Below, in pieces: positions 1-7,239 of a stretch of 64,000 nt of DNA (its first letter is position 1; every line of letters begins with the position of its first letter). The position numbers and the translations under genes are program-made. The stretch comes from Jannaschia seohaensis (GTDB taxonomy: Bacteria > Pseudomonadota > Alphaproteobacteria > Rhodobacterales > Rhodobacteraceae). Below the pieces are notes generated by a model. It worked only from the letters and a program-made list of their open reading frames with translations, ran no database searches and was not told where the DNA came from. The stretch is from positions 124,001-188,000 of the forward strand of contig NZ_UETC01000002.1 in NCBI RefSeq assembly GCF_900116765.1, written 5' to 3'.

Positions 1-62
1 CCAGGCGAGCGCGGCTTCGGCGGCATGCGGCGCGTGCGCCCATTGCCGCCAGGCGCAGGGTC

Positions 63-624
63 TCAGGTCGACCGGCGCGCCGCGCGAAGGGCCGCGAACG
101 CGCCCAGCCCGGCAAGCAGCAAGGGCAACCCGGCCGGCAACGGAACCGCCGAGAGGTCGGCCGCCGCCGGGGTGATGGCATCGGCGGCCTCCTCAAAGCC
201 GCTCGAGGATGGCGTGCAGTCGTCACAGGTCAATACGTCGATGCTTTCCGTCAGGAAACCTGCCCCCCGCCCCGGGGATCGAGACGAGGATATCGAAGTC
301 GAACGGGGCCGTGAATGGCGCGCCGGGAATGTCGCTGATCGCGAAGACGCCTGCCGCCAAGCCGCCGACAAAGTTCGGCACGAGCATCCCTCCGACCGAG
401 CTAGAAAGAAGCGACGCGCCGGAGAAATCTAATGTGTTCAGCGTGTTGCCCCAATCGAAGACGAGCTCGTTGAAGGAACTATTGACCGACGATATCGACG
501 CCGCGATGCGAAGCAGGTCGTCGGCATCGTCGAATTGCGCTTCGATAGCGGAGAATGTCAGCGCAGACGCGGTCGAGGCAGACATGAGCCCCGCGACAGC
601 CACAAGCGAGAGCCGCTTCATCAT
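63..624 (-). pseudogene. VPLPA-type C-terminal sorting-signal surface protein, frameshifted
   Basis: Two overlapping minus-strand frames form one protein. The first (from 624) has a signal peptide, MKRLSLVAVAGLMSASTASA, then a secreted-type domain rich in Ser, Gly and Asp. The second carries the end: an acidic stretch, then AVPLPAGLPLLLAGLGAF and a short Arg tail, the pattern of VPLPA-CTERM sorting signals (motif, one membrane helix, basic tail). Moving from one frame to the other needs one base removed, and the C6 run at 263-268 lies exactly where the two readings meet. In sequenced relatives such proteins are processed by exosortase-type enzymes; none is visible in this window. Function of the mature domain is unknown. 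It is either a true frameshift or a homopolymer error; restored length would be about 186 residues. An AAGGAA stretch about 10 bases before the start supports translation. Confidence 0.7.
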
Positions 625-735
625 CGGACGTCGTTTCCTTATTCATAAACGGCAACGCATCTCGGTCCCGGTGTTCCCAGGGCGAGCAAGCCAGTGGAGC
701 GAACACTGCCCTTCGCCCCATAATGTGATCAACCC

Positions 736-1884
736 TCAGAGCGGCCCGTCGTCCAGAACCCCATCCGCCGACATCTGCGCATAGAGCAACCCCTCGCGCA
801 GGCCCCGATCCGCCACCGACAGCCGATCGGTCGGCCAGACGCGCAGCAGCGCCTGGAGGATCGCCGCCCCCGACATGATGAGCGCGTGGCGCCCACGCCC
901 GATCCTCGGATCGTTCCGCCGCCCCTCGGGCCCCATGCTCAGATAGCTGCGGATCACGCGGTCGATCTGCTCGGTCGTCATGCGCAGCCCGTCGACCTTA
1001 TTGCGGTCGTAGCGGCGCAGGTTGAGATGGGTCGCCGCGACCGTCGTGACGGTGCCCGAAGTGCCCACGATCTGAAACCCCGGATCACTGTCGCCCGCCG
1101 CGTCCGCATAGGGTGAGAACTCGGCCAGGCATTCCTCGAAATGCCACGACATCAACGCAAAGCGCGCGGCATCGTCGGTCACGTCGCGGAACTGGTCCTT
1201 GAGCGTCGCCACGCCCAGCGGGATCGAGATCCAGTCGACCACCTTGGCGCCGGGGAAGGGGTCGTTCTCTCCGGCCTGGAAACCGGTATGCAGCCGCATG
1301 ATGGCCCGCGCCCGGTCGTGGCTGGGCACCCGGGTCAGGTCGATCCAGACCAGCTCGGTCGAGCCGCCGCCGATATCCACCACCAGGAGCTGCTCAGTCT
1401 TGCGCGAGACCAGCGGCGCGCAGGAGACGACGGCGAGGCGCGCCTCCTCCTCCGGCTTGATGATCTCCAGCGGAAGGCCGGTCTCCCGCTCGACCAGACG
1501 GATGAACTCTTCGGCGTTGGTGGCGCGGCGGCAGGCTTCGGTCGCGACGAGGCGCATGCGCTTGACGTCATGCGTCTCCAGCTTGCGCCGACAGATCTTG
1601 AGCGCGCCGATGGTGCGCGCCATCGAGGCGCGGCTGAGCCGGCCGGACTGCTCCAACCCGTTGCCCAGTTGCACCGACTTGGAAAAGCTGTCGACCACGT
1701 GCAGTTGCGCGCCTTTGGGCTGCGCGATCAGCATGCGACAGGAATTCGTGCCCAGATCGAGCGCGGCATAGAGCTCAGCCGGATCCGGGCGGTCATGGGT
1801 CGGCGAAATCGGGGCCGGACCCCGTAGATCGTGCCGTGGCGCGCGCGGGGCCCGGCTGATTTTCGCCGGGTCTTCCGGTGGCAT
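736..1884 (-). CDS. Ppx/GppA family exopolyphosphatase / guanosine pentaphosphatase
   Basis: Ppx/GppA phosphatases hydrolyse polyphosphate or pppGpp in the cytoplasm. The 382-residue protein has the ASKHA phosphate-1 loop ALDLGTNSCRM near residue 41 and the second nucleotide-binding loop VVDIGGGSTELVWID near residue 170. GTSGTVTTVAA near residue 273 is the third glycine-rich element. The first 35 residues are Pro/Arg-rich and poorly conserved in type, so a start further in (before ELYAALDLG) is possible. Length suits the short GppA-like form that lacks the C-terminal HD domain of E. coli Ppx. The gene diverges from the methyltransferase module at 2119; a sorting-signal protein gene follows downstream. 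Which of the two phosphatase activities it has cannot be told from sequence. Confidence 0.9.
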   Translation of the reverse strand: MPPEDPAKISRAPRAPRHDLRGPAPISPTHDRPDPAELYAALDLGTNSCRMLIAQPKGAQLHVVDSFSKSVQLGNGLEQSGRLSRASMARTIGALKICRRKLETHDVKRMRLVATEACRRATNAEEFIRLVERETGLPLEIIKPEEEARLAVVSCAPLVSRKTEQLLVVDIGGGSTELVWIDLTRVPSHDRARAIMRLHTGFQAGENDPFPGAKVVDWISIPLGVATLKDQFRDVTDDAARFALMSWHFEECLAEFSPYADAAGDSDPGFQIVGTSGTVTTVAATHLNLRRYDRNKVDGLRMTTEQIDRVIRSYLSMGPEGRRNDPRIGRGRHALIMSGAAILQALLRVWPTDRLSVADRGLREGLLYAQMSADGVLDDGPL

Positions 1885-2118
1885 CAGGGCCTCCGATCGT
1901 TTCGTTTTGTCTTATGTTATCCCGCGCGTCGGCCGCGCGGCAAGAAACTTCATCATGGACATGAAGAATTCGACGGCCCGCGCCCCTTCCGCCCCCTGCC
2001 CCGACCTGTCAATCAGACCGCGTGTCGTCATCGGACGAATGGAGGTCGGTCGGCGGCACACTTGAGCCCGCGCGCATCCGTAAGGGGCGAGTAAGCTCGT
2101 GCAGGGAAGGGTTGGCAC

Positions 2119-2430
2119 ATGGCGCAAATCACCGTCGTTTACTGGAGAGACATCCCCGCGCAGGTTCTGGCGGGCAAAGGCCGCCGCGCGGCCAAGGTTC
2201 AGTTGAGCCCCCGGTTCGAGCACGCCATCGACCGCGCCGCCATGCGGGCTGGCGCGGCCGAGACCGACGCCTATCTCGCCGACTGGCGCAAGGTGTCCGA
2301 AGGCGAGCGCGAGGGCACCGACGCGGAGGCCGCCGCCGCCCGCGCCGCCGAGTTGGAGGCCGAATGGATTCCCGAGAGACTGCGCGACGCGGCCTTGGCC
2401 GGTGGCATCGAGACGCGGGGCGCCGCCTGA
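2119..2430 (+). CDS. PF13769-type 'virulence factor' family protein
   Basis: This 103-residue protein opens MAQITVVYWRDIPAQVLAGKG and has an Ala/Glu-rich helical C-terminal half. I recognise it as the small family labelled 'virulence factor' in databases; the name is historical and no biochemical role is known to me. What matters is context. It is the first gene of a tight run with a MetF-like reductase (stop and start overlap as TGATG) and a methyltetrahydrofolate:corrinoid methyltransferase, so it probably works in one-carbon or B12-dependent methyl transfer, perhaps as an accessory or assembly subunit. A GGGAAGGG purine stretch precedes the ATG. The 234-base gap to the divergent phosphatase gene should hold the promoter; I saw no riboswitch fold that I could defend. 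Confidence 0.8.
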   Translation: MAQITVVYWRDIPAQVLAGKGRRAAKVQLSPRFEHAIDRAAMRAGAAETDAYLADWRKVSEGEREGTDAEAAAARAAELEAEWIPERLRDAALAGGIETRGAA

Positions 2431-3332
2431 TGGCCGTGCTCGGCTTCGCGCGCCGCGCGCCCGCGCCCGCCCCGACCGACGCGACCCTGGCGCACTTCCT
2501 GCAAGGCGCCTCGATCGAGGTGATGCCCCGCACCGCCGAGAAGGTCGACGACTTCCGCACGATCCTGCCCCGCGGCACGCGCGTCTACATCGCCCATATC
2601 GACGGCACCCCGATCGAGGACATGGTCGCCACCGCCGCGCGCCTTCGGGCCGAGGGGATGAACCCGATGCCCCATTTCCCCGCCCGCATCATCCGCGACC
2701 GGACGACTCTGGCCGACTGGGTCGCCCGCTACCGCGGCGAGGCCGACGTGGACCAGGGCTTGATCCTGGCGGGCGGCGTGGCCGAGCCGGTGGGCGATTT
2801 CACGACCTCCATGCAGCTGCTGGAGTCGGGCGCCTTCGACGGCTTCCGCCGCTTGCACGTGGCGGGCCACCCCGAGGGCAATCGCGACATCGACCCCGAT
2901 GGCAGCATGAAGAACGTCTCCGAGGCGCTTCTTTGGAAACAGAAATTCTCGGAGCGGACAGATGCGGAGATGGCAATCGCGACGCAGTTTTGCTTCGAGG
3001 CCGATCCCGTGATCGCCTGGGCCGAGGGCATCCGCGCCGCGGGCGTCCACCTGCCCATCCATATCGGCGTGGCGGGGCCGGCCAAGCTCCAGACGCTCAT
3101 CAAATTCGCCATCGCCTGTGGCGTAGGCCCGTCCCTGCGCGTGCTGCAACGGCGGGCGGCGGATGTGACCAAGCTGCTTCTGCCCTTCGAGCCGACGGAG
3201 TTCCTCTCGGCCATCGCCGCCCACAAGGCCGCGAATCCCGACTTCCCGATCCACGCCGCCCACATTTTCCCGCTGGGCGGGATCAAGACCTCCGCCACCT
3301 GGCTCGACACCCACTCCAAGGATCAAGAATGA
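2430..3332 (+). CDS. Methylenetetrahydrofolate reductase-like protein
   Basis: Predicted 5,10-methylenetetrahydrofolate reductase of the MetF TIM-barrel family, making 5-methyl-THF for the methyltransferase encoded next. The 300 residues match MetF length. An N-terminal SIEVMPRTAEKVDDF stands where MetF proteins have their conserved S-x-E-x-x-P segment, HIDGTPIEDMVATAARLRAEGMNPMPHFPAR follows, and a QFCFEADPVIAWAEGIRAAGVHLPIHIGVAG stretch aligns with the MetF QxxFD..F..G..P.I.GI core. I chose the ATG at 2430 because it overlaps the upstream stop (TGATG). The next gene overlaps its end by four bases (ATGA), so the three genes are translationally coupled. It is divergent from the classical enterobacterial MetF, so a specialised reductase serving only the corrinoid module is possible. 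Confidence 0.8.
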   Translation: MAVLGFARRAPAPAPTDATLAHFLQGASIEVMPRTAEKVDDFRTILPRGTRVYIAHIDGTPIEDMVATAARLRAEGMNPMPHFPARIIRDRTTLADWVARYRGEADVDQGLILAGGVAEPVGDFTTSMQLLESGAFDGFRRLHVAGHPEGNRDIDPDGSMKNVSEALLWKQKFSERTDAEMAIATQFCFEADPVIAWAEGIRAAGVHLPIHIGVAGPAKLQTLIKFAIACGVGPSLRVLQRRAADVTKLLLPFEPTEFLSAIAAHKAANPDFPIHAAHIFPLGGIKTSATWLDTHSKDQE

Positions 3333-4315
3333 CCCGTACCGTCCTGGAATCGAAGACGAAGACTGTTGTCATCGGCTTCGATGAACCGTTCTGCGTGATC
3401 GGCGAGCGGATCAACCCGACCGGCCGCAAGAAGCTCGCCGCCGAGTTGGAGCAAGGCGACTTCTCCACCGTCGAGAAGGACGCTCTGGAGCAGGTCGCCT
3501 GCGGCGCGATGGTGCTCGACGTCAATTCGGGGGCCGTCTTCACCAACAAGATGGCCGAGGATCCGCGCTACGCCGACAACAACTTCGTCGAGCCGCCCCT
3601 GATGAAGGCGCTGATCGAAAGGGTGCAGGCCATCGTCGACGTGCCGCTCTGCATCGACAGCTCCGTGCCCGGCGCGCTGGAGAACGGGCTGGAGGCGGCC
3701 GAGGGGCGGCCCCTGCTGAACTCCGTCACCGGCGAGGAGGAGCGGCTGGAACTCGTCCTGCCGCTGGTCAAGAAATACAACGTGCCGGTCGTGGCGATCT
3801 CCAACGACGACACCGGCATCAGCGAGGACCCGGAAGTCCGCTTCGCGGTCGCCAAGAAGATCGTGGAGCGCGCCGCCGATCACGGCATCCCCGCCCATGA
3901 CATCGTCGTCGATCCGCTGGTCATGCCGATCGGCGCGATGGCCACGGCGGGGCAACAGGTCTTCACCCTGGTCCGCCGTCTGCGCGAGGAGCTGGGCGTC
4001 AACACCACCTGCGGGGCATCGAATGTCAGCTTTGGCCTGCCCAACCGGCACGGCGTCAACGCGGCCTTCCTGCCCATGGCCATCGGCGCGGGAATGACCA
4101 GCGCGATCATGAACCCGGTCCGCGCGCAGGAGATGGAGGCGATCCACGCCGCCAACATGCTGATGAACCACGACCCAAATGGCGGCGCCTGGATCGGCTT
4201 CACCCGCGTGCAGGAGGCGATGAAGGACGGGCTGACCTTCGCCGAGGCGGCGACGGCGGCCCGGGCCTCGGGCGCGCGCTCGGGCGGGCGGCGCGGCGGA
4301 CGGCGGCGGGCGTGA
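3329..4315 (+). CDS. Methyltetrahydrofolate:corrinoid methyltransferase
   Basis: Transfers the methyl group of 5-methyl-THF to a corrinoid protein, the pterin-binding half-reaction of methionine synthase as a free-standing enzyme. The 328-residue protein has the pterin-binding TIM-barrel signature: VIGERINPTGRKKL near residue 20, VLDVNSG near 60, LCIDSSVPGALENGL near 107, LLNSVTGEEER near 130, and GASNVSFGLPNR near 230. The start at 3329 gives an ATGA overlap with the reductase gene. The last 15 residues are an Arg/Gly tail (RSGGRRGGRRRA) outside the catalytic fold; a similar tail ends the reactivator encoded at 4623. In Rhodobacteraceae the domains of MetH are spread over separate genes, and this would be the folate domain; the corrinoid and homocysteine domains are not in this window. 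Confidence 0.88.
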   Translation: MTRTVLESKTKTVVIGFDEPFCVIGERINPTGRKKLAAELEQGDFSTVEKDALEQVACGAMVLDVNSGAVFTNKMAEDPRYADNNFVEPPLMKALIERVQAIVDVPLCIDSSVPGALENGLEAAEGRPLLNSVTGEEERLELVLPLVKKYNVPVVAISNDDTGISEDPEVRFAVAKKIVERAADHGIPAHDIVVDPLVMPIGAMATAGQQVFTLVRRLREELGVNTTCGASNVSFGLPNRHGVNAAFLPMAIGAGMTSAIMNPVRAQEMEAIHAANMLMNHDPNGGAWIGFTRVQEAMKDGLTFAEAATAARASGARSGGRRGGRRRA

Positions 4316-4324
4316 GCCCGAGCA

Positions 4325-4340
4325 TTAAGGGAAACTTAAC
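4325..4340. promoter_or_regulatory. Perfect CtrA box (TTAA-N7-TTAAC)
   Basis: The bases TTAAGGGAAACTTAAC match the alphaproteobacterial CtrA consensus TTAA-N7-TTAA(C) without mismatch. The site lies 10 bases after the stop of the methyltransferase gene and 24 bases before the next start, in an otherwise GC-rich gap where chance TTAA is rare. It suggests that the small gene at 4364 and the corrinoid reactivator behind it have their own promoter under the CtrA cell-cycle/differentiation regulator. No binding is shown. Confidence 0.6.
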
Positions 4341-4363
4341 ACTGATGCTCCTAGTCTTGGCTC

Positions 4364-4597
4364 ATGAGCTATGTCGGACATGTGGGCGCCACCGACGAGA
4401 CGTGGCTCCGCGGGCATCTTCATGGGCCCGCGGCGCAGGTGGGAGGCGTGCTCTGCCTCACCGCCGCCGAGGTCGAGGAGAAGATCGGCCGCAAACAGCT
4501 GGAGCGGGAGGTGCGTCAACGCCGCTTCCGCATGGTGCAAGCGGGTCATCAGATCCTGATCGTCTGCTCTCCCGTGCCGGTGCGTTTGCTGGTCTGA
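4364..4597 (+). CDS. Small hypothetical protein between methyltransferase and corrinoid reactivator
   Basis: A 77-residue protein I do not recognise. It has no signal peptide or membrane segment. The middle is charged and likely helical (EVEEKIGRKQLEREVRQRRFRM), and the end is hydrophobic (ILIVCSPVPVRLLV) with one Cys. Two other frames are open here, so coding is not certain, but this frame starts shortly after a perfect CtrA box and ends 25 bases before the reactivator gene, as expected for the first gene of a two-gene unit. There is no good Shine-Dalgarno sequence before the ATG, so translation may be leaderless or weak. A role next to B12-dependent methyl transfer is only guilt by association. 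Confidence 0.55.
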   Translation: MSYVGHVGATDETWLRGHLHGPAAQVGGVLCLTAAEVEEKIGRKQLEREVRQRRFRMVQAGHQILIVCSPVPVRLLV

Positions 4598-4622
4598 CCG
4601 GTCAGAGCAGCCGGGTCGCGCC

Positions 4623-6602
4623 ATGACCGACCCGCTCGTCGTCTTCACGCCCTCGGGCAAGCGCGGGCGCGTGCCGGCGGGAACGTCTGTCCTGGACGCG
4701 GCGCGCCGCCTGGGCGTCGATCTCGATTCGGTCTGTGGCGGACGCGGGATCTGCTCCAAGTGCCAGGTCGCACCCGGCGAGGGCGCCTTTCCCAAACATG
4801 GGGTCACGGTCGCGCCAGACGCGCTGAGCGAATTCAACGCGGTTGAGCGCCGCTACGACGAAAAGCGCGGCCTCAAGCCCGGGCGGCGCCTGGGCTGCCA
4901 AGCCTGCATTCAGGGGGATGTCGTCATCGACGTGCCGCCCGAAAGCCAGGTGCATAAGCAGGTCGTGCGCAAGGCCGCCTCGGACCGCGCGATCACGCTG
5001 GACCCGGCGACACGGCTGCATTTCGTCACCGTGGAAGAGCCGGACATGGACGCGCCCTCCGGCGATCTGGAGCGGCTGCGCGCCGCGCTGAAGGCGCAAT
5101 GGGATCTCGACGGCCTGTCGGTCCCCCTGCCCGTGCTGCAAGGGCTGCAACCGGCCCTACGAAAGGGCGGCTGGGAGGTGACGGTCGCGGTCAATCACGA
5201 CACCGGTTCCATCGCCGCGATCTGGCCCGGGCTGCGCACCGCCGCGCCGCTGGGTCTGGCCGTCGACCTGGGCTCGACCACCATCGCCGCGCATCTCTGC
5301 GACTTGGGCACCGGCGCGGTGCTCGCCTCGGGCGGCATCATGAACCCGCAGATCCGCTTCGGCGAAGACCTGATGAGCCGGGTCAGCTACGCGATGATGA
5401 ACGCGAATGGCGCCACCGAGATGACGGCCGCCGTGCGCACCGCCTTGGGCGCCTTGGCGGCCGAACTCGCCGCCGAGGCCGGAATCGCCCCCGCCGACAT
5501 CGTCGAGACGGTGATCGTCTGCAATCCGGTCATGCACCACCTGCTGATCGGCGTGGACCCGGTCGAACTGGGTCAGGCGCCCTTCGCGCTGGCCACGTCC
5601 GACGCGCTGCCTTTGGAGGCAAGCGATCTGGGCCTCGACGCGCTGGCCCCCGGCGCGCGCGCCTATCTCCTGCCCTGCATCGCGGGCCATGTCGGCGCCG
5701 ACGCCGCCGCCGTCGCCCTCTCCGAGGCGCCCGACCAAGCCGACGAGATGACCCTGATCGTCGATGTCGGCACCAATGCCGAAATCCTTTTGGGCAACCG
5801 CGACGGCCTGCTCGCCTGTTCGTCGCCGACCGGCCCCGCCTTCGAGGGCGCGCAGATCAGCAGCGGCCAGCGCGCCGCGCCCGGCGCCATCGAGCGGGTG
5901 GAGATCGACCCCGTCACCAAGACACCCCGCTTCCGCGTGATCGGCTCGGATATCTGGTCGGACGACCCGGCCTTCGACGCCGAGGTCACGGGCATCTGCG
6001 GCTCGGGCATCATCGAGGCGGTGGCCGAGATGCGGCTTGCGGGTCTGCTGGACGCGGGCGGCCTGATCGGCTCGGCCGAGCAGACCGGGACGGAGCGCTG
6101 CATCGCCGAGGGGCGCACCCATTCCTACCTGCTCTGGGAGGACGGGGACCGCCGCATCCTGGTCACGCAGGGCGATGTCCGGGCGATCCAGCTGGCGAAA
6201 TCCGCGCTCTATGCGGGCGCGCGGCTGCTGATGGACGAGGCGGGGGTCGACAGCGTCGATCGCGTGACGCTGGCCGGGGCCTTCGGCGCGCATATCTCGC
6301 CCAAACACGCGATGGTGTTGGGCATGATCCCGGATGCGGACCTGACCAAGGTCGGCAGCGCGGGGAACGCGGCGGGGCATGGCGCGCGGATGGCGCTCTG
6401 CGACCGGGGGCTCAGGACGCGGATCGAGGGGCTGGTGCGGCGGATCCAAAAGGTCGAAACCGCCGTGGCCCCCCGCTTTCAGGAGCATTTCGTGGCCGCC
6501 AACGCCATCCCCCACGCGACCGCGCCCTTCCCGCATCTGGGGCCCCTGCCCCAGGTGAGCTTCAACCAGGCGAGCGGCGGACGGCGGCGGCGGCGCGGCT
6601 GA
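4623..6602 (+). CDS. Corrinoid reactivation ATPase, 2Fe-2S/ASKHA (DUF4445, RACo/RamA-like)
   Basis: Predicted reactivator that reduces oxidised cob(II)alamin back to Co(I) with ATP, keeping corrinoid methyltransferases alive. The 659 residues are ordered as in RACo: an N-terminal plant-type 2Fe-2S ferredoxin domain with CGGRGICSKC near residue 39 and the fourth Cys in RRLGCQACIQGD near 92, a linker, then a two-lobed ASKHA ATPase with LAVDLGSTTIAAHLCDL near 213 and LIVDVGTNAEILLGN near 380, and GICGSGIIEAVAEM near 460. LAGAFGAHISP near 555 is typical of the family. It ends in an Arg-rich tail (GGRRRRRG) like the methyltransferase at 3329. Work on Rhodobacteraceae has tied a RamA-like DUF4445 protein to split methionine synthase, which fits this neighbourhood well. 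The gene converges on ynjD with an 8-base gap. Confidence 0.9.
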   Translation: MTDPLVVFTPSGKRGRVPAGTSVLDAARRLGVDLDSVCGGRGICSKCQVAPGEGAFPKHGVTVAPDALSEFNAVERRYDEKRGLKPGRRLGCQACIQGDVVIDVPPESQVHKQVVRKAASDRAITLDPATRLHFVTVEEPDMDAPSGDLERLRAALKAQWDLDGLSVPLPVLQGLQPALRKGGWEVTVAVNHDTGSIAAIWPGLRTAAPLGLAVDLGSTTIAAHLCDLGTGAVLASGGIMNPQIRFGEDLMSRVSYAMMNANGATEMTAAVRTALGALAAELAAEAGIAPADIVETVIVCNPVMHHLLIGVDPVELGQAPFALATSDALPLEASDLGLDALAPGARAYLLPCIAGHVGADAAAVALSEAPDQADEMTLIVDVGTNAEILLGNRDGLLACSSPTGPAFEGAQISSGQRAAPGAIERVEIDPVTKTPRFRVIGSDIWSDDPAFDAEVTGICGSGIIEAVAEMRLAGLLDAGGLIGSAEQTGTERCIAEGRTHSYLLWEDGDRRILVTQGDVRAIQLAKSALYAGARLLMDEAGVDSVDRVTLAGAFGAHISPKHAMVLGMIPDADLTKVGSAGNAAGHGARMALCDRGLRTRIEGLVRRIQKVETAVAPRFQEHFVAANAIPHATAPFPHLGPLPQVSFNQASGGRRRRRG

Positions 6603-6609
6603 GGCCGGC

Positions 6610-7239
6610 TCACAGCCGGATCACGGGGCCGCCCGCGGCCTCCGCATCCGCCTCGTCATGGGTGACCAGCAGCACCGGGATGCCCGCCGCGCGGGCCCGG
6701 CCGAAGACGAGATCGCGGATCTGGCGGCGCAGGCCCGTGTCCAGCTTCGAGAAAGGCTCGTCGAGCAGCAGGGCGCGCGGCGCCGAGAGCAGCACGCGCA
6801 TCAGCGCCACCCGCGCCGCCTGCCCGCCCGAAAGCGTGGCTGGGTCGCGGGGACCGAAGCCGCTGAGCGAAATGTCGGCGAGGGCGCGGTCGACAGCCGC
6901 GCGGCGCTCCGCCCGGGGGCTGCCGGGCGGCAAGCCGAAGGCCAGGTTCGCCGCCACGTCGAGATGCGGGAAGAGCAGCGGATCCTGATAGAGGATCCCT
7001 ACCCGCCGCGCCTCGGGAGCAAGGCCGCCCAAGTCCCGCCCATCCAGCGTCACGCGCCCTTCGGCGTGAAAACCGGGGGCGAGATCGCCCATCACATAGG
7101 AAAGGAGCGTCGATTTGCCCGATCCGCTGGGCCCCATCAGCGTCACCACCGTGCCGGGGAGGACGGTCGCATCGACCTCCAAAAGGCGGCGTCGGCCCTG
7201 AAAGACACGGACCCGGTCCAGGCGCAGACCGTCAGCCAT
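6610..7239 (-). CDS. ynjD: ABC transporter ATP-binding protein, YnjD-like
   Basis: ATPase of the YnjBCD importer. The 209 residues (E. coli YnjD is about 217) contain Walker [10 protein letters not shown] near residue 37, a Q-loop in ILYQDPLLFPHL, the signature LSGGQAARVALMR, Walker B ALLLDEPFSKLD and the switch His in LLVTHDEADA. The open frame extends upstream, but the start at 7239 (MADGLRLDRV) gives the right length and overlaps the permease stop by eight bases, pointing to translational coupling. Last gene of the minus-strand run that begins with the arsenate-type GAPDH. A small inverted repeat (CCGGCT-cac-AGCCGG, 6605-6619) covers its stop and may help termination. Confidence 0.88.
   Translation of the reverse strand: MADGLRLDRVRVFQGRRRLLEVDATVLPGTVVTLMGPSGSGKSTLLSYVMGDLAPGFHAEGRVTLDGRDLGGLAPEARRVGILYQDPLLFPHLDVAANLAFGLPPGSPRAERRAAVDRALADISLSGFGPRDPATLSGGQAARVALMRVLLSAPRALLLDEPFSKLDTGLRRQIRDLVFGRARAAGIPVLLVTHDEADAEAAGGPVIRL

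Noticed and set aside
1885-2118. Possible cobalamin or SAM riboswitch before the methyl-transfer module
   Set aside because: No B12 box or SAM-type core could be recognised; only a small CGAG-TAAG-CTCG hairpin is present.
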